A DNA stretch of 35,449 bases from ZLKRG08 sp046048895 (GTDB taxonomy: Bacteria; Actinomycetota; Actinomycetes; Nanopelagicales; Nanopelagicaceae), in assembly GCA_046048895.1 (NCBI GenBank), contig JBJOFF010000010.1, positions 1 to 35,449 of the forward strand, given 5' to 3'. The notes under the pieces are model-generated. The model ran no database searches and was not told the DNA's origin. It saw nothing but the letters and a program-made list of their open reading frames with translations. The position numbers were made by a program, and so were the translations under genes. Of the stretch, positions 23,214 through 30,810 are shown in pieces (positions within the stretch are counted from its first letter, which is position 1; each line of letters opens with the position of its first letter).

Positions 23214-23469
23214 CGGGGGCCTCCTATCCACTTATCCACAAACTTATCCACAGCCTGTGGTCTAAACCAATGGTTGAAAGTTTAAAACCTGTGGACGGGC
23301 GGAATTTAGAGCGTTAATTCCAGAAAAGCAAGTGGTTATCCACAGTCTGGACTGGACAGATCTCTCCAAAAAACCAGTTTGCCCCACTTATCCCCAACCG
23401 CTTAAAATCAGTCCCTAATCGCCTTCCCCCGTATTTATTGTGGCTAAAAGATTTAAGTAGGAGTTTTAC
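23214..23469. promoter_or_regulatory. DnaA-box cluster between dnaA and rpmH
   Basis: This 256-nt divergent region has no gene. Perfect DnaA boxes TTATCCACA lie at 23232-23240, 23244-23252 and 23336-23344, with a one-mismatch box TTATCCCCA at 23388-23396 and a weak CTATCCACT at 23224-23232. It contains the promoters of dnaA (minus) and of rpmH (plus), so the boxes can serve dnaA autoregulation, origin function or both. The AGGAGG of dnaA and the AGGAG of rpmH mark its edges. Confidence 0.8.
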
Positions 23470-23604
23470 ATGAAGCGCACCTTCCAACCTAATAACCGTC
23501 GTCGCGCCAAGAAGCATGGCTTCCGTGCCCGTATGGCAACCCGCGCAGGCCGCGCAGTTCTATCCGCACGTCGCGCAAAGGGTCGCGCAAAGCTCTCGGC
23601 ATAA
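23470..23604 (+). CDS. rpmH: 50S ribosomal protein L34
   Basis: L34 is a 44-residue, very basic protein of the large ribosomal subunit. The product starts MKRTFQPNNRRRAKKHGFR and continues with ARMATRAGRAVLSARRAKGR, an almost universal sequence. An AGGAG lies 6 nt before the ATG. It begins the plus-strand rpmH-rnpA-yidD-yidC-jag run, the near-universal arrangement next to dnaA. It is rich in CG codons, as expected for a highly expressed Arg-rich protein. Confidence 0.97.
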   Translation: MKRTFQPNNRRRAKKHGFRARMATRAGRAVLSARRAKGRAKLSA

Positions 23605-23625
23605 GTAGAGACTTGATTAATTCTA

Positions 23626-23946
23626 GTGCTACCAAATAGCGCAAGAATAAAAAGTAGTTCTGATTTCGCAGTTACGACCAGGAATGGTCGAAGAATCACA
23701 TCTAACTCCTTAATCGGCTACCTATATTCAACTAATAGCAACGATCCAGCGAAGCTTGGTCTGATTGTCGGAAAATCTGTAGGCAACTCTGTGGTGCGCC
23801 ATCGCATCGCTCGCCAAGTCCGCCATGCGGTTCGCGAAAAAATTAACCAGATGCCAAACGGAACTTTATTTGTGGTGCGCGCGATGAAAAAACCTGAGAA
23901 TGCATTTACTGAGACTCAAAACCTACTCACGAAAGCAGGCCCATGA
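23626..23946 (+). CDS. rnpA: Ribonuclease P protein component
   Basis: RnpA (106 residues) is the basic protein cofactor of RNase P, which trims the 5' leader of precursor tRNAs. The conserved central cleft and RNR-like motif appear as GLIVGKSVGNSVVRHRIARQ followed by VRHAVREK. The start is a GTG at 23626, 21 nt after rpmH, without an obvious Shine-Dalgarno. Its stop overlaps the yidD start as ATGA (23943-23946). The protein is slightly shorter than the E. coli one (119 residues), typical for actinobacteria. Confidence 0.94.
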   Translation: MLPNSARIKSSSDFAVTTRNGRRITSNSLIGYLYSTNSNDPAKLGLIVGKSVGNSVVRHRIARQVRHAVREKINQMPNGTLFVVRAMKKPENAFTETQNLLTKAGP

Positions 23947-24248
23947 GAATCTCAAGAATTCTGGTGCTTCCGTTTATCGCCTTAATAAAAATTTATCAAA
24001 AAACTTTATCTAAATGGATCGATATGACTATAGGTCCAAAGTGCAAGTACTACCCATCTTGCTCACATTACGCAGTTGATGCTTTAGAAACTCATAACCT
24101 AGCCGGGCTTCCATTAATCGCATGGAGATTAATTAGATGCAATCCATTTTCATATGGCGGCGTTGATTATGTTTCAAATAGTTATTTCGAAAACTATGTA
24201 AAAAACCCACAAATACAAGGCAAATTCAATAGTTCAGGAGTTAATTAA
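23943..24248 (+). CDS. yidD: Membrane protein insertion efficiency factor YidD
   Basis: YidD is a small membrane-associated protein that assists YidC-dependent insertion of membrane proteins. The 101-residue product has the family sequence PFIALIKIYQKTLS, then the cysteine-rich KCKYYPSCSHYAVDAL and RLIRCNPFSYGGVDYV. The ATGA overlap with rnpA and the 2-nt gap to yidC place it in the standard position. The C-terminal 25 residues are less conserved. Confidence 0.95.
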   Translation: MRISRILVLPFIALIKIYQKTLSKWIDMTIGPKCKYYPSCSHYAVDALETHNLAGLPLIAWRLIRCNPFSYGGVDYVSNSYFENYVKNPQIQGKFNSSGVN

Positions 24249-24250
24249 TA

Positions 24251-25144
24251 ATGGGCAGCATAATGAACGCGCTATACACCGCTGTTTCTTGGGTAATCAT
24301 GGTGATCCATGATGCACTAACTCCTGTATTTGGCGAGGGTAGTGGCGTTACTTGGACATTATCTATCGTAGGTCTGGTTTTATTAATTCGTATTATTTTA
24401 ATTCCACTCTTTGTGAAACAAATTAAAAGTCAGCGCGCAATGACTGCGCTTGCTCCTAAAATGAAAGAGATTCAAACCAAATATAAAGACGATCGCCAAA
24501 AGCAATCTGAAGAGATGATGAAGCTTTACAAGGATCACAAAACAAATCCTTTGGCATCATGCTTTCCAATTTTGGCGCAGGCTCCAATCATGTTTGCACT
24601 CTTCACAGTGTTAAATGGAATTGGTCAATCAAAGCCTCGCGGCGTATTAACTGAGGCCGATGTGGAATCTGCAGCGAATGCAAAATTCCTTGGTGCGCCA
24701 ATCTCAGAAACATTTTTAGGATCAACCAGCACCACTGTAAAACTTGTTACAGTATTTTTAATTATTTTGATGTCAGCATCGACATACACAACACAACGTC
24801 AATTAATGGTTAAGGGAATGCCAAAAAATGACGACCCAAACAATATGATCATGCAGCAACAGAAAATCATGTTGTACTTATTCCCAATTATTTTTGCGAT
24901 CTCTGGCGTTAATTTCCCAATCGGTGTTTTGATTTATTGGTCGACCACAAACTTCTGGACTTGGGGCCAGCAGTATTACGTGATCAAGCGAAACCCAACT
25001 CCAGGATCTCCTGCATATGAAGAGCTTCAGAAGAAGAAAGCGGCTAAAGGCTTAATCGAGCTACCTGTGGAGGAATCAAAGAAGGATGCTCCTCAAACAA
25101 ACACTGGCCAAAGAAAGCAGCCAAAGAAGAAGAAGCGTAAGTAA
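24251..25144 (+). CDS. yidC: Membrane protein insertase YidC/Oxa1
   Basis: YidC (297 residues) inserts and folds inner-membrane proteins, alone or with Sec. It has five main hydrophobic segments, with the conserved positively charged groove after helix 1 (LFVKQIKSQRAMTALAPKMK), a cytoplasmic hairpin (EIQTKYKDDRQKQSEEMM), the second segment NPLASCFPILAQAPIMFALF, and a very basic tail ending KQPKKKKRK that may contact ribosomes. The large periplasmic domain of the Gram-negative form is missing, as in Gram-positive YidC. An AGGAG lies 10 nt before the ATG. Confidence 0.95.
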   Translation: MGSIMNALYTAVSWVIMVIHDALTPVFGEGSGVTWTLSIVGLVLLIRIILIPLFVKQIKSQRAMTALAPKMKEIQTKYKDDRQKQSEEMMKLYKDHKTNPLASCFPILAQAPIMFALFTVLNGIGQSKPRGVLTEADVESAANAKFLGAPISETFLGSTSTTVKLVTVFLIILMSASTYTTQRQLMVKGMPKNDDPNNMIMQQQKIMLYLFPIIFAISGVNFPIGVLIYWSTTNFWTWGQQYYVIKRNPTPGSPAYEELQKKKAAKGLIELPVEESKKDAPQTNTGQRKQPKKKKRK

Positions 25145-25196
25145 ACGCCGATAAATTTCGACAAATAGGGATAAACCCCTAGAAAAGGTATAAATC

Positions 25197-25691
25197 ATGA
25201 CAGAAAAAACAGTTAAAGAGGTCGAGGTAAAACCTGTTGCCAAGCTCGAAGAAGAGGGCGATATTGCGGCAGATTACCTAGAAGGCCTACTGGATATAGC
25301 AGATTTAGATGGCGATATCGATATTGATGTCGAAAATGGCCGCGCAGCGGTAGCGATCGTAGGCGCGAAGCTAGATAACCTAGTTGGCCGAGATGGCGAG
25401 GTGCTGGACGCTCTTCAGGAGCTAACCCGTTTAGCGGTACAGAGCTCAACCGGCGACCGTAGCCGCCTAATGCTCGATATCAGCGGATTCCGCGAAAATC
25501 GCCGCACCGACCTAAAGGCCCTGGCTGACGAAAAAGCCGCAGAAGCGAAGGCCTCTGGTGCACCAATTAAATTGGAGCCAATGAACGCCTTTGAGCGTAA
25601 AATTGTGCATGATCGCATCCAAGAGCTAGGGCTATCTTCAGAGTCTGAGGGCGAAGATCCAAACCGCTTTGTGGTTATCTTTCCTAACTAA
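25197..25691 (+). CDS. jag: RNA-binding protein Jag/KhpB (KH and R3H domains)
   Basis: A 164-residue single-stranded nucleic-acid-binding protein, called Jag, EloR or KhpB, that in Firmicutes affects cell elongation with KhpA. A KH-like segment carries GRAAVAIVGAKLDNLVGRDG, and the R3H domain contains MNAFERKIVHDRIQE and ends SEGEDPNRFVVIFPN. The N-terminus is short and acidic without the Jag_N domain. AAAAGG precedes the start by 8 nt. The gene is clearly richer in GC and CTA/CTC leucine codons than yidC, part of a compositional block running into parA. Confidence 0.93.
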   Translation: MTEKTVKEVEVKPVAKLEEEGDIAADYLEGLLDIADLDGDIDIDVENGRAAVAIVGAKLDNLVGRDGEVLDALQELTRLAVQSSTGDRSRLMLDISGFRENRRTDLKALADEKAAEAKASGAPIKLEPMNAFERKIVHDRIQELGLSSESEGEDPNRFVVIFPN

Positions 25692-25703
25692 TAACCCAAA
25701 AAA

Positions 25704-25719
25704 AGTTTCACGTGGAACA
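25704..25719. other. parS-like centromere site 1
   Basis: AGTTTCACGTGGAACA matches the parS consensus (TGTTTCACGTGGAACA read in this direction) at 15 of 16 positions, differing only at the first base. It lies between jag and rsmG and contains the GTG start codon of rsmG (25712-25714). ParB would nucleate here, within 3 kb of the origin. Confidence 0.88.
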
Positions 25720-26260
25720 TTTTCCTAAACGTAGCGCCGAGGCGCATGCGTATGCAGAGTTCCTAAAAAACGCTGGAATTGAGCGTGGGTTGATCGGTCC
25801 ACGCGAGGCTGATCGGATCTGGGAGCGCCATATCCTCAACTGCATCCCAGTCTCGACCCTCATGAAAGAGGGGGCCTCAGTTATTGATATTGGATCTGGG
25901 GCGGGGCTACCTGGGGTAGTTATTGCGCTAGCCCGTCCAGATTTAAAAGTTACCCTACTTGAACCCCTTCAACGCCGCGTAAATTTCCTCGAGGAGGCGG
26001 TCGCTGGCCTTGGAATTACCGTGAAGAGAGGGAAGGCGGAGGCTGAAAAGGGGCAGTATGACTATGTCACCGCCCGCGCTGTGGCACCACTCTCTAAGCT
26101 CTGGGCGATCTCAAAGCATCTAATTAAACCTGGCGGATCGCTCCTTGCTATGAAGGGCGAGGCGGCAGAGGCTGAAGCGGCCGAAATTCCAGGCGCAATC
26201 GTCCATGAAATCGAGCTTGAAGGTATCCCATTGGCGAGAGTTGTCGAGGTAAAACGCTAG
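25712..26260 (+). CDS. rsmG: 16S rRNA (guanine527-N7)-methyltransferase RsmG
   Basis: RsmG (182 residues) uses SAM to methylate G527 of 16S rRNA; its loss gives low-level streptomycin resistance. Actinobacterial RsmG sequence is seen in ERGLIGPREADRIWERHILN, SAM motif I VIDIGSGAGLPGVVIAL, VTLLEPLQRRVNFLEE and DYVTARAVAPLSKLW. The protein is a little short because both the N-terminal helix and the C-terminal tail are reduced. The only plausible start is the GTG at 25712, as a stop lies in frame at 25685. There is no Shine-Dalgarno, and the start codon lies inside a parS site, so ParB binding might affect its expression. Confidence 0.93.
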   Translation: MEHFPKRSAEAHAYAEFLKNAGIERGLIGPREADRIWERHILNCIPVSTLMKEGASVIDIGSGAGLPGVVIALARPDLKVTLLEPLQRRVNFLEEAVAGLGITVKRGKAEAEKGQYDYVTARAVAPLSKLWAISKHLIKPGGSLLAMKGEAAEAEAAEIPGAIVHEIELEGIPLARVVEVKR

Positions 26261-26270
26261 AGTTCGGGAC

Positions 26271-27158
26271 ATGGCAGATGTTCCACGTGAAACAAAAGTT
26301 ATTGGAACGCGTCGCCTAAAAGAGCCGATGCCTAAGCCCGCCAAAGGGCGAATCTTTGTGGTGGCCAACCAGAAGGGTGGGGTCGGTAAGACCACCACCG
26401 CAGTAAATGTAGCCGCAGCCCTATCTATGGGCGGCCTTCGAGTTTTGGTCGTTGATTTAGATCCCCAAGGAAATGCCTCCACCGCACTCGGGGTAGAGCA
26501 CCGCATTTCGATGGGCGTTTATGAAGTTTTAATGGGCACTGCAGAGATTAAAGATGTAATTCAAAAGTGCGCAGGTTTTCCAGCTTTAGATTGCATTCCA
26601 TCTAACACTTCACTTGCACAAGCAGAGATTAATTTAGTTTCAATGGTGGCTCGCGAATCAAGATTAAAAGATGCGTTAAATGAAATTGCAGAGAATTACG
26701 ATTACATTTTTATTGATTGTCCACCAAGTTTAGGTTTATTAACTGTTAATGCATTTGCTGCTGCCGGCGAAGTTTTAATTCCAATTCAATGTGAATATTA
26801 CGCACTTGAAGGTCTGTCACAATTATTAGAAACATACAAAATTGTTAAACAGAGATTAAATCCAGATTTAACTTTATCAACCATTGTTTTGACTATGTTC
26901 GATTCACGTACTCGTTTAGCAAATGATGTGGTTGCAAATGTACGTTCGCATTTCCCACGCGAATTAATTGATATTCCAATTCCACGTGCGGTTCGTTTAT
27001 CTGAAGCGCCATCGTATGCGCAAACAGTTATGACATACGATCCATCATCAACTGGAGCAATTGCATATATGCAAGTTGCTCGTGAAATTGCAGAACGCGG
27101 AAAAGCTTTTGACAGTAACGTGGTTAGTATCAATTACAAATCAGGGGATATTGCATAA
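26271..27158 (+). CDS. parA: Chromosome-partitioning ATPase ParA (Soj)
   Basis: ParA (295 residues) is a deviant Walker ATPase that binds DNA non-specifically and moves ParB-parS complexes. The deviant Walker A is VANQKGGVGKTTTAVNVAAAL; Walker A' is VVDLDPQGNAST and Walker B is YIFIDCPPSLG. A -10-like TAGAGT ends 7 nt before the ATG and no Shine-Dalgarno is visible, suggesting a leaderless mRNA. The gene has a sharp internal composition change: its first 240 bp are GC-rich (60% in 26341-26400), the rest is AT-rich (about 30-38% in 26641-26760). It is coupled to parB by a TAATG overlap. Confidence 0.95.
   Translation: MADVPRETKVIGTRRLKEPMPKPAKGRIFVVANQKGGVGKTTTAVNVAAALSMGGLRVLVVDLDPQGNASTALGVEHRISMGVYEVLMGTAEIKDVIQKCAGFPALDCIPSNTSLAQAEINLVSMVARESRLKDALNEIAENYDYIFIDCPPSLGLLTVNAFAAAGEVLIPIQCEYYALEGLSQLLETYKIVKQRLNPDLTLSTIVLTMFDSRTRLANDVVANVRSHFPRELIDIPIPRAVRLSEAPSYAQTVMTYDPSSTGAIAYMQVAREIAERGKAFDSNVVSINYKSGDIA
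26279..26294. other. parS centromere site 2
   Basis: TGTTCCACGTGAAACA is an exact match to the canonical bacterial parS sequence. It is embedded in the parA coding sequence, encoding residues 3 to 9 (DVPRETK region). With site 1 it makes two parS sites 575 bp apart, so ParB can load directly at parA's 5' end. Confidence 0.96.
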
Positions 27159-28030
27159 TGGCAAAACGCGGCGGACTTGGTACAAATTTAGATGCGTTAA
27201 TTCCATTAACTGTAAATACAAACGATGTAACTGAAGTTGTTGGCGCGCAAGATGAAATTGATATTAATTTAATTGATCCAAACCCACGTCAACCTCGTAA
27301 CGTATTTGATGAAGAGGCGTTACAAGAGTTGGTCGCATCAATTAAAGAGATCGGAATTCTGCAACCACCAGTAGTTCGTAAAAACGGCGCACGCTATGAA
27401 TTAATCATGGGTGAGCGCCGCTTCCGCGCCTCAAAATTAGCTGGTTTAAAGCGGATTCCAGTGATTATTCGCCAGACTCCAAATAATGAATTATTACGTG
27501 AAGCGCTAATTGAGAATATTCATCGATCTCAATTAAACGCGCTTGAAGAAGGTGCGGCATACTCACAACTTCTAAATGATTTCAATTGCACGCAAGATGA
27601 ACTGGCAAAGAAACTAGGTCGATCACGTACCGTAATCACCAACATGATGCGCTTACTTAATTTACCAACATTAGTGCAACAGAAAGTCGCTGCCGGAACC
27701 ATTAGCGCCGGCCATGCACGTGCGCTGCTTGGGTTAAGCGATGCGGCCGCAATCGAAAAATTAGCCAATCGAATTGTCGCCGAAGGTTTATCTGTTCGTA
27801 CCGTTGAAGAGATTATTGCCATTGCAAAACCAAACGGGAAAAACAAAAAATCAGGTAGCGTTAAAAAGAGTAGCCCAGAGTTAAAAGAACTCGGCGAAAC
27901 TCTTGGTGATCTTTTAGATACTCGCGTGCGAATTGAGAGCACTGGCTCTAAAGGCGAAATTATTGTTGAGTATTCAGGTGCCGAAGATTTACAACGTTTA
28001 GTTAAGTTGATATCCAGCGCGCGACGCTAG
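27158..28030 (+). CDS. parB: Chromosome-partitioning protein ParB
   Basis: ParB (290 residues) is a CTP-dependent DNA clamp that loads at parS and spreads. The N-terminal CTPase region has IDPNPRQPRNVFDEEAL and IMGERRFRASKLAG, followed by ENIHRSQLNALEE; the helix-turn-helix that reads parS is TQDELAKKLGRSRTVITNMM; the C-terminal dimerisation domain follows a Lys/Ser-rich linker. The start overlaps the parA stop (TAATG). Its last 33 bp overlap the 3' end of the convergent aminotransferase gene. Confidence 0.96.
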   Translation: MAKRGGLGTNLDALIPLTVNTNDVTEVVGAQDEIDINLIDPNPRQPRNVFDEEALQELVASIKEIGILQPPVVRKNGARYELIMGERRFRASKLAGLKRIPVIIRQTPNNELLREALIENIHRSQLNALEEGAAYSQLLNDFNCTQDELAKKLGRSRTVITNMMRLLNLPTLVQQKVAAGTISAGHARALLGLSDAAAIEKLANRIVAEGLSVRTVEEIIAIAKPNGKNKKSGSVKKSSPELKELGETLGDLLDTRVRIESTGSKGEIIVEYSGAEDLQRLVKLISSARR

Positions 28031-29254
28031 CTCTTGCTTTACAACAGCGCCCAAAGCTTTTACACCTTCGCGAATTCGTTCAGGTGTTGGATGGCAATAT
28101 GAAAGTCGCATCTGCCAAGATCCAAAACCATCTGCATAGAACGCGCTACCTGGAACATAAGCAACTTTGGCCACAATCGCTTTAGGAACCATTGCTTTAG
28201 TATCAATCTCAGGTGGCAGTGTTACCCAAACATAGAAACCACCACCTGGACGAGTCCAAGTAGCTTCCTTTGGAAAATGCGCTTCTAAAGTTTCAAGCAT
28301 CGCATCGCGACGAACGCGGTATAAATCAACGAAAGATGCGATCTGATCGCGCCAAGGTTGATCTTTTAAGTAGCTAGAAATCGTTAATTGGGTGAAATTT
28401 GAAGGGCAGAGAATTGAGCTTTCTGAGGCAATCACAATCTTGTCTTTAATAGATTGCGGAACTAGAGCCCAGCCCACGCGTAAACCAGAGGCGATGGTCT
28501 TAGAGAAAGAGCCCAAATAAATGACATTTTCGGAATCTTGCGCACGCATCGCATTGGGCGATGGACGATCAAAGCCTAATAAACCATACGGGTTATCTTC
28601 GACGATAAAAATCTCTTCGCGAGCGCAGATTTCTAGAATTTGAGTGCGACGATCTGCCGAGAGCATTACGCCAGTTGGATTTTGATAATTTGGAATCAAA
28701 TATAAAAATTTAATTTTCCGTCCAGATGCGCGTACCGATTTAATCGCTTCAACTAGCGCTGCCGGCACCATGCCATCGTTATCAGTCTCTACGTGAACTG
28801 GCGCCGCTTGATACTGTGAAAATGTGCCGAGCGCACCAACATATGAAGGCGCTTCTACTAAAACTACATCGCCTGGATCAATAAAAATACGTGAGATTAA
28901 ATCCAAAGCTTGTTGCGAACCGGTAGTCACAATTACATCATCTGGATTCGCACGAATTCCTTCCAAAGCCATAACTTCGCAGATTTGTTCGCGCAGCAAT
29001 GGATGTCCTTGACCGCTACCGTATTGCAAAGCTTCGGTGCCATTAGTTGCAACTAAATCTCTAACAACTTCAGCCATCATATCCATTGGAAGCGCAGATA
29101 AATTTGGCATACCACCTGCTAATGAAACAATCTCTGGGCGCGAAGCTACCGCGAATAACGAACGAATCTCTGAAGGCTTCATATGCGCCGCTCGAGATGC
29201 AAAACGATTCTCGAGTTCGAGTGAATCTCCAGTCGTATGGCGCAGTTCGGTCAT
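27998..29254 (-). CDS. PLP-dependent fold-type I aminotransferase (2-aminoadipate/aromatic type)
   Basis: A 418-residue class I/II aminotransferase of the subgroup related to LysN, Kat II and the catalytic part of MocR proteins, but without a DNA-binding domain. Landmarks are SLAGGMPN at the N-terminus, QYGSGQGHPLLREQI, TTGSQQALDLISRIF, the YQNPTGVM segment, EDNPYG, and the PLP lysine in YLGSFSKTIASGLRVGW. It probably transfers amino groups between an aromatic or branched amino acid and 2-oxoglutarate; the exact substrate cannot be read. The gene is convergent with parB, overlapping it by 33 bp, and lies 36 nt after cwlM on the same strand. The ATG at 29254 is used. Confidence 0.9.
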   Translation of the reverse strand: MTELRHTTGDSLELENRFASRAAHMKPSEIRSLFAVASRPEIVSLAGGMPNLSALPMDMMAEVVRDLVATNGTEALQYGSGQGHPLLREQICEVMALEGIRANPDDVIVTTGSQQALDLISRIFIDPGDVVLVEAPSYVGALGTFSQYQAAPVHVETDNDGMVPAALVEAIKSVRASGRKIKFLYLIPNYQNPTGVMLSADRRTQILEICAREEIFIVEDNPYGLLGFDRPSPNAMRAQDSENVIYLGSFSKTIASGLRVGWALVPQSIKDKIVIASESSILCPSNFTQLTISSYLKDQPWRDQIASFVDLYRVRRDAMLETLEAHFPKEATWTRPGGGFYVWVTLPPEIDTKAMVPKAIVAKVAYVPGSAFYADGFGSWQMRLSYCHPTPERIREGVKALGAVVKQELASRAGYQLN

Positions 29255-29290
29255 TGGATTAGTTTTCCATAAATACTTAATTCACGGAAA

Positions 29291-30427
29291 TTAATTAATT
29301 CTTAAACCCGCGCGTTTTAAGTCAGATATGCGCAAAGTTCCGGTTTTGGCATCATCTTCAGCCGCCAAATAAAGGCGTTGAATCGCAATCACCAGTGATT
29401 CTGCAATTAAATCACGAAACTCTGCGCGCTTATAACGATCGGCATCTCCGGGATTACTTAAATAACCTAAATCAATTCGAACTGCCGGCGCCGAAACCAG
29501 GCGCAGTAGGTCCCAAGTTTTTGCGTGCACTCCGCAATCTTGTAAATCAGTACGGGCGCAAATTTCGCGTTGCACTAGAGAAGCAAAACGATCTCCAACT
29601 ACAGAGTGCACACCATGTGCATCGCTGCCATAAGAATAAGTAGCAACACCGTGTGCAAATTCATTTTTGTAAGTGTCACAATTTAAAGAGATCATTAAAT
29701 CTGCATTGCTCTTATTGGTTAGCGCAATACGCTCTATTTCGCTTGGATCATTCTGTGGTCCACGAGTTAAGAAAACACTAGCGCCAAGTGCAAGTAAGCG
29801 ACCTTCAACTCTATTGGCAATATCGTAAGTAATCTCTGCTTCGGTAACTCCATTTGCCTCAACACCAACATTGCTACCACCACGCGCTGGATTAATTACA
29901 ATAACTTTTCCAGCTAGCGCAGGTCCGCGACTTTGTTGGCGCGCAGTTTCACGTAATTTTGTTGGCGCACCACCAGCTACAGTTTTAGTTAAACGTATAA
30001 GCGCAGTGATTGTTGCTGGACCACATTTACCATCAACGCTAGCCCCAACCGATTTTTGAAATTCTTTAACTGCAAATTCGGTCTTACTTCCATAAATTCC
30101 ATCTACTCGCCCGCAATCAAAACCCATATCGGTCAATCGGCTCTGCAATTGCGCAACATCATCACCGCGCATTAATGGTGATGGTTGTAAATAAAGTGAA
30201 CGATCCCCCAACTTCCATCGCGCCTCTTCGAGCGCTTGGAAAGTTTGGTTATTTACATTTCCGGTCGAAGTTAAGCCGCGCTGTTGCTGAAAGAGGGCAA
30301 CTGCAGCCGCGACCGATTCATCGAAATTTTCTGGAATAGAGTGCAATAAACCAATACGATTTAGCGAAGTGATGACTTGATTTACCAAATCACCACTATC
30401 GCCTGGTCGAAGTAAAACTTCGATCAT
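29291..30427 (-). CDS. cwlM: CwlM-like protein: two peptidoglycan-binding domains plus degenerate amidase_3 domain
   Basis: A 378-residue protein with two PG_binding_1 repeats (about 5-70 and 83-148), the second showing QSRLTDMGFDCGRVDGIYG, then an amidase_3 fold (about 174-352). There is no signal peptide, so it is cytoplasmic. The zinc/catalytic residues of amidase_3 are changed: the DPGHGG His is Arg182 (INPARGG), the SIH His is Asn249 (ISLNCD), and the late catalytic Glu is Asp319 (VRIDLGYLSNP); only a Glu at 196/198 remains. In mycobacteria CwlM is a non-enzymatic PknB substrate that activates MurA and binds FhaA/MurJ. The tail KTGTLRISDL offers threonines T362 and T364 as candidate phosphosites. 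murJ and pknB are both in this window. Confidence 0.9.
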   Translation of the reverse strand: MIEVLLRPGDSGDLVNQVITSLNRIGLLHSIPENFDESVAAAVALFQQQRGLTSTGNVNNQTFQALEEARWKLGDRSLYLQPSPLMRGDDVAQLQSRLTDMGFDCGRVDGIYGSKTEFAVKEFQKSVGASVDGKCGPATITALIRLTKTVAGGAPTKLRETARQQSRGPALAGKVIVINPARGGSNVGVEANGVTEAEITYDIANRVEGRLLALGASVFLTRGPQNDPSEIERIALTNKSNADLMISLNCDTYKNEFAHGVATYSYGSDAHGVHSVVGDRFASLVQREICARTDLQDCGVHAKTWDLLRLVSAPAVRIDLGYLSNPGDADRYKRAEFRDLIAESLVIAIQRLYLAAEDDAKTGTLRISDLKRAGLRIN

Positions 30428-30443
30428 ACTGATAGATAAATCC

Positions 30444-30764
30444 TTAAATAAATTCAGCTAAATCTTTAAGTAACGCAGGCTTTGGCTTTGCGCCAATTAC
30501 GGTCTTAACAACCTGACCACCTTTAAATACATGAAGTGTTGGAATTGATTGCACACCATATTGAATGGCTAACGCTGATTCTTCGTCGGTATTTAGCTTA
30601 ACGATCTTCAACTTATCACCATGCTCTGCCGCGATCTCATCAAGAATTGGCGCCACCATGCGGCAAGGTCCACACCACTCGGCCCAGAAATCAACCAAAA
30701 CTGGCTTATCTGAATTTAATACCTCTGCTTGGAAATTTGCTTGTGTTACTGATGGTGCGCCCAT
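30444..30764 (-). CDS. trxA: Thioredoxin
   Basis: A 106-residue cytoplasmic thioredoxin with the redox-active WCGPC (in VDFWAEWCGPCRMVAP) and the cis-proline segment QSIPTLHVFKGG. It reduces protein disulfides using electrons from thioredoxin reductase, whose gene is 46 nt upstream on the same strand. An AAGGAG lies 6 nt before the ATG. It is followed by cwlM after 16 nt, the usual actinobacterial trxB-trxA-cwlM order. Length and fold are standard. Confidence 0.97.
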   Translation of the reverse strand: MGAPSVTQANFQAEVLNSDKPVLVDFWAEWCGPCRMVAPILDEIAAEHGDKLKIVKLNTDEESALAIQYGVQSIPTLHVFKGGQVVKTVIGAKPKPALLKDLAEFI

Positions 30765-30810
30765 TTTTAACTCCTTGTTGATTTCTAGGGATAAGAATAC
30801 TTGTAATTAA

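Noticed and set aside
23214..23231. GTG start for dnaA at 23231
   Set aside because: The AGGAGG Shine-Dalgarno lies between this GTG and the ATG at 23213, and DnaA family proteins begin close to the latter.
26979..26994. Third parS near CCACGTG in parA
   Set aside because: Only about 9 of 16 positions match; the right half (CGGTTC) does not fit, so it is chance plus codon use.
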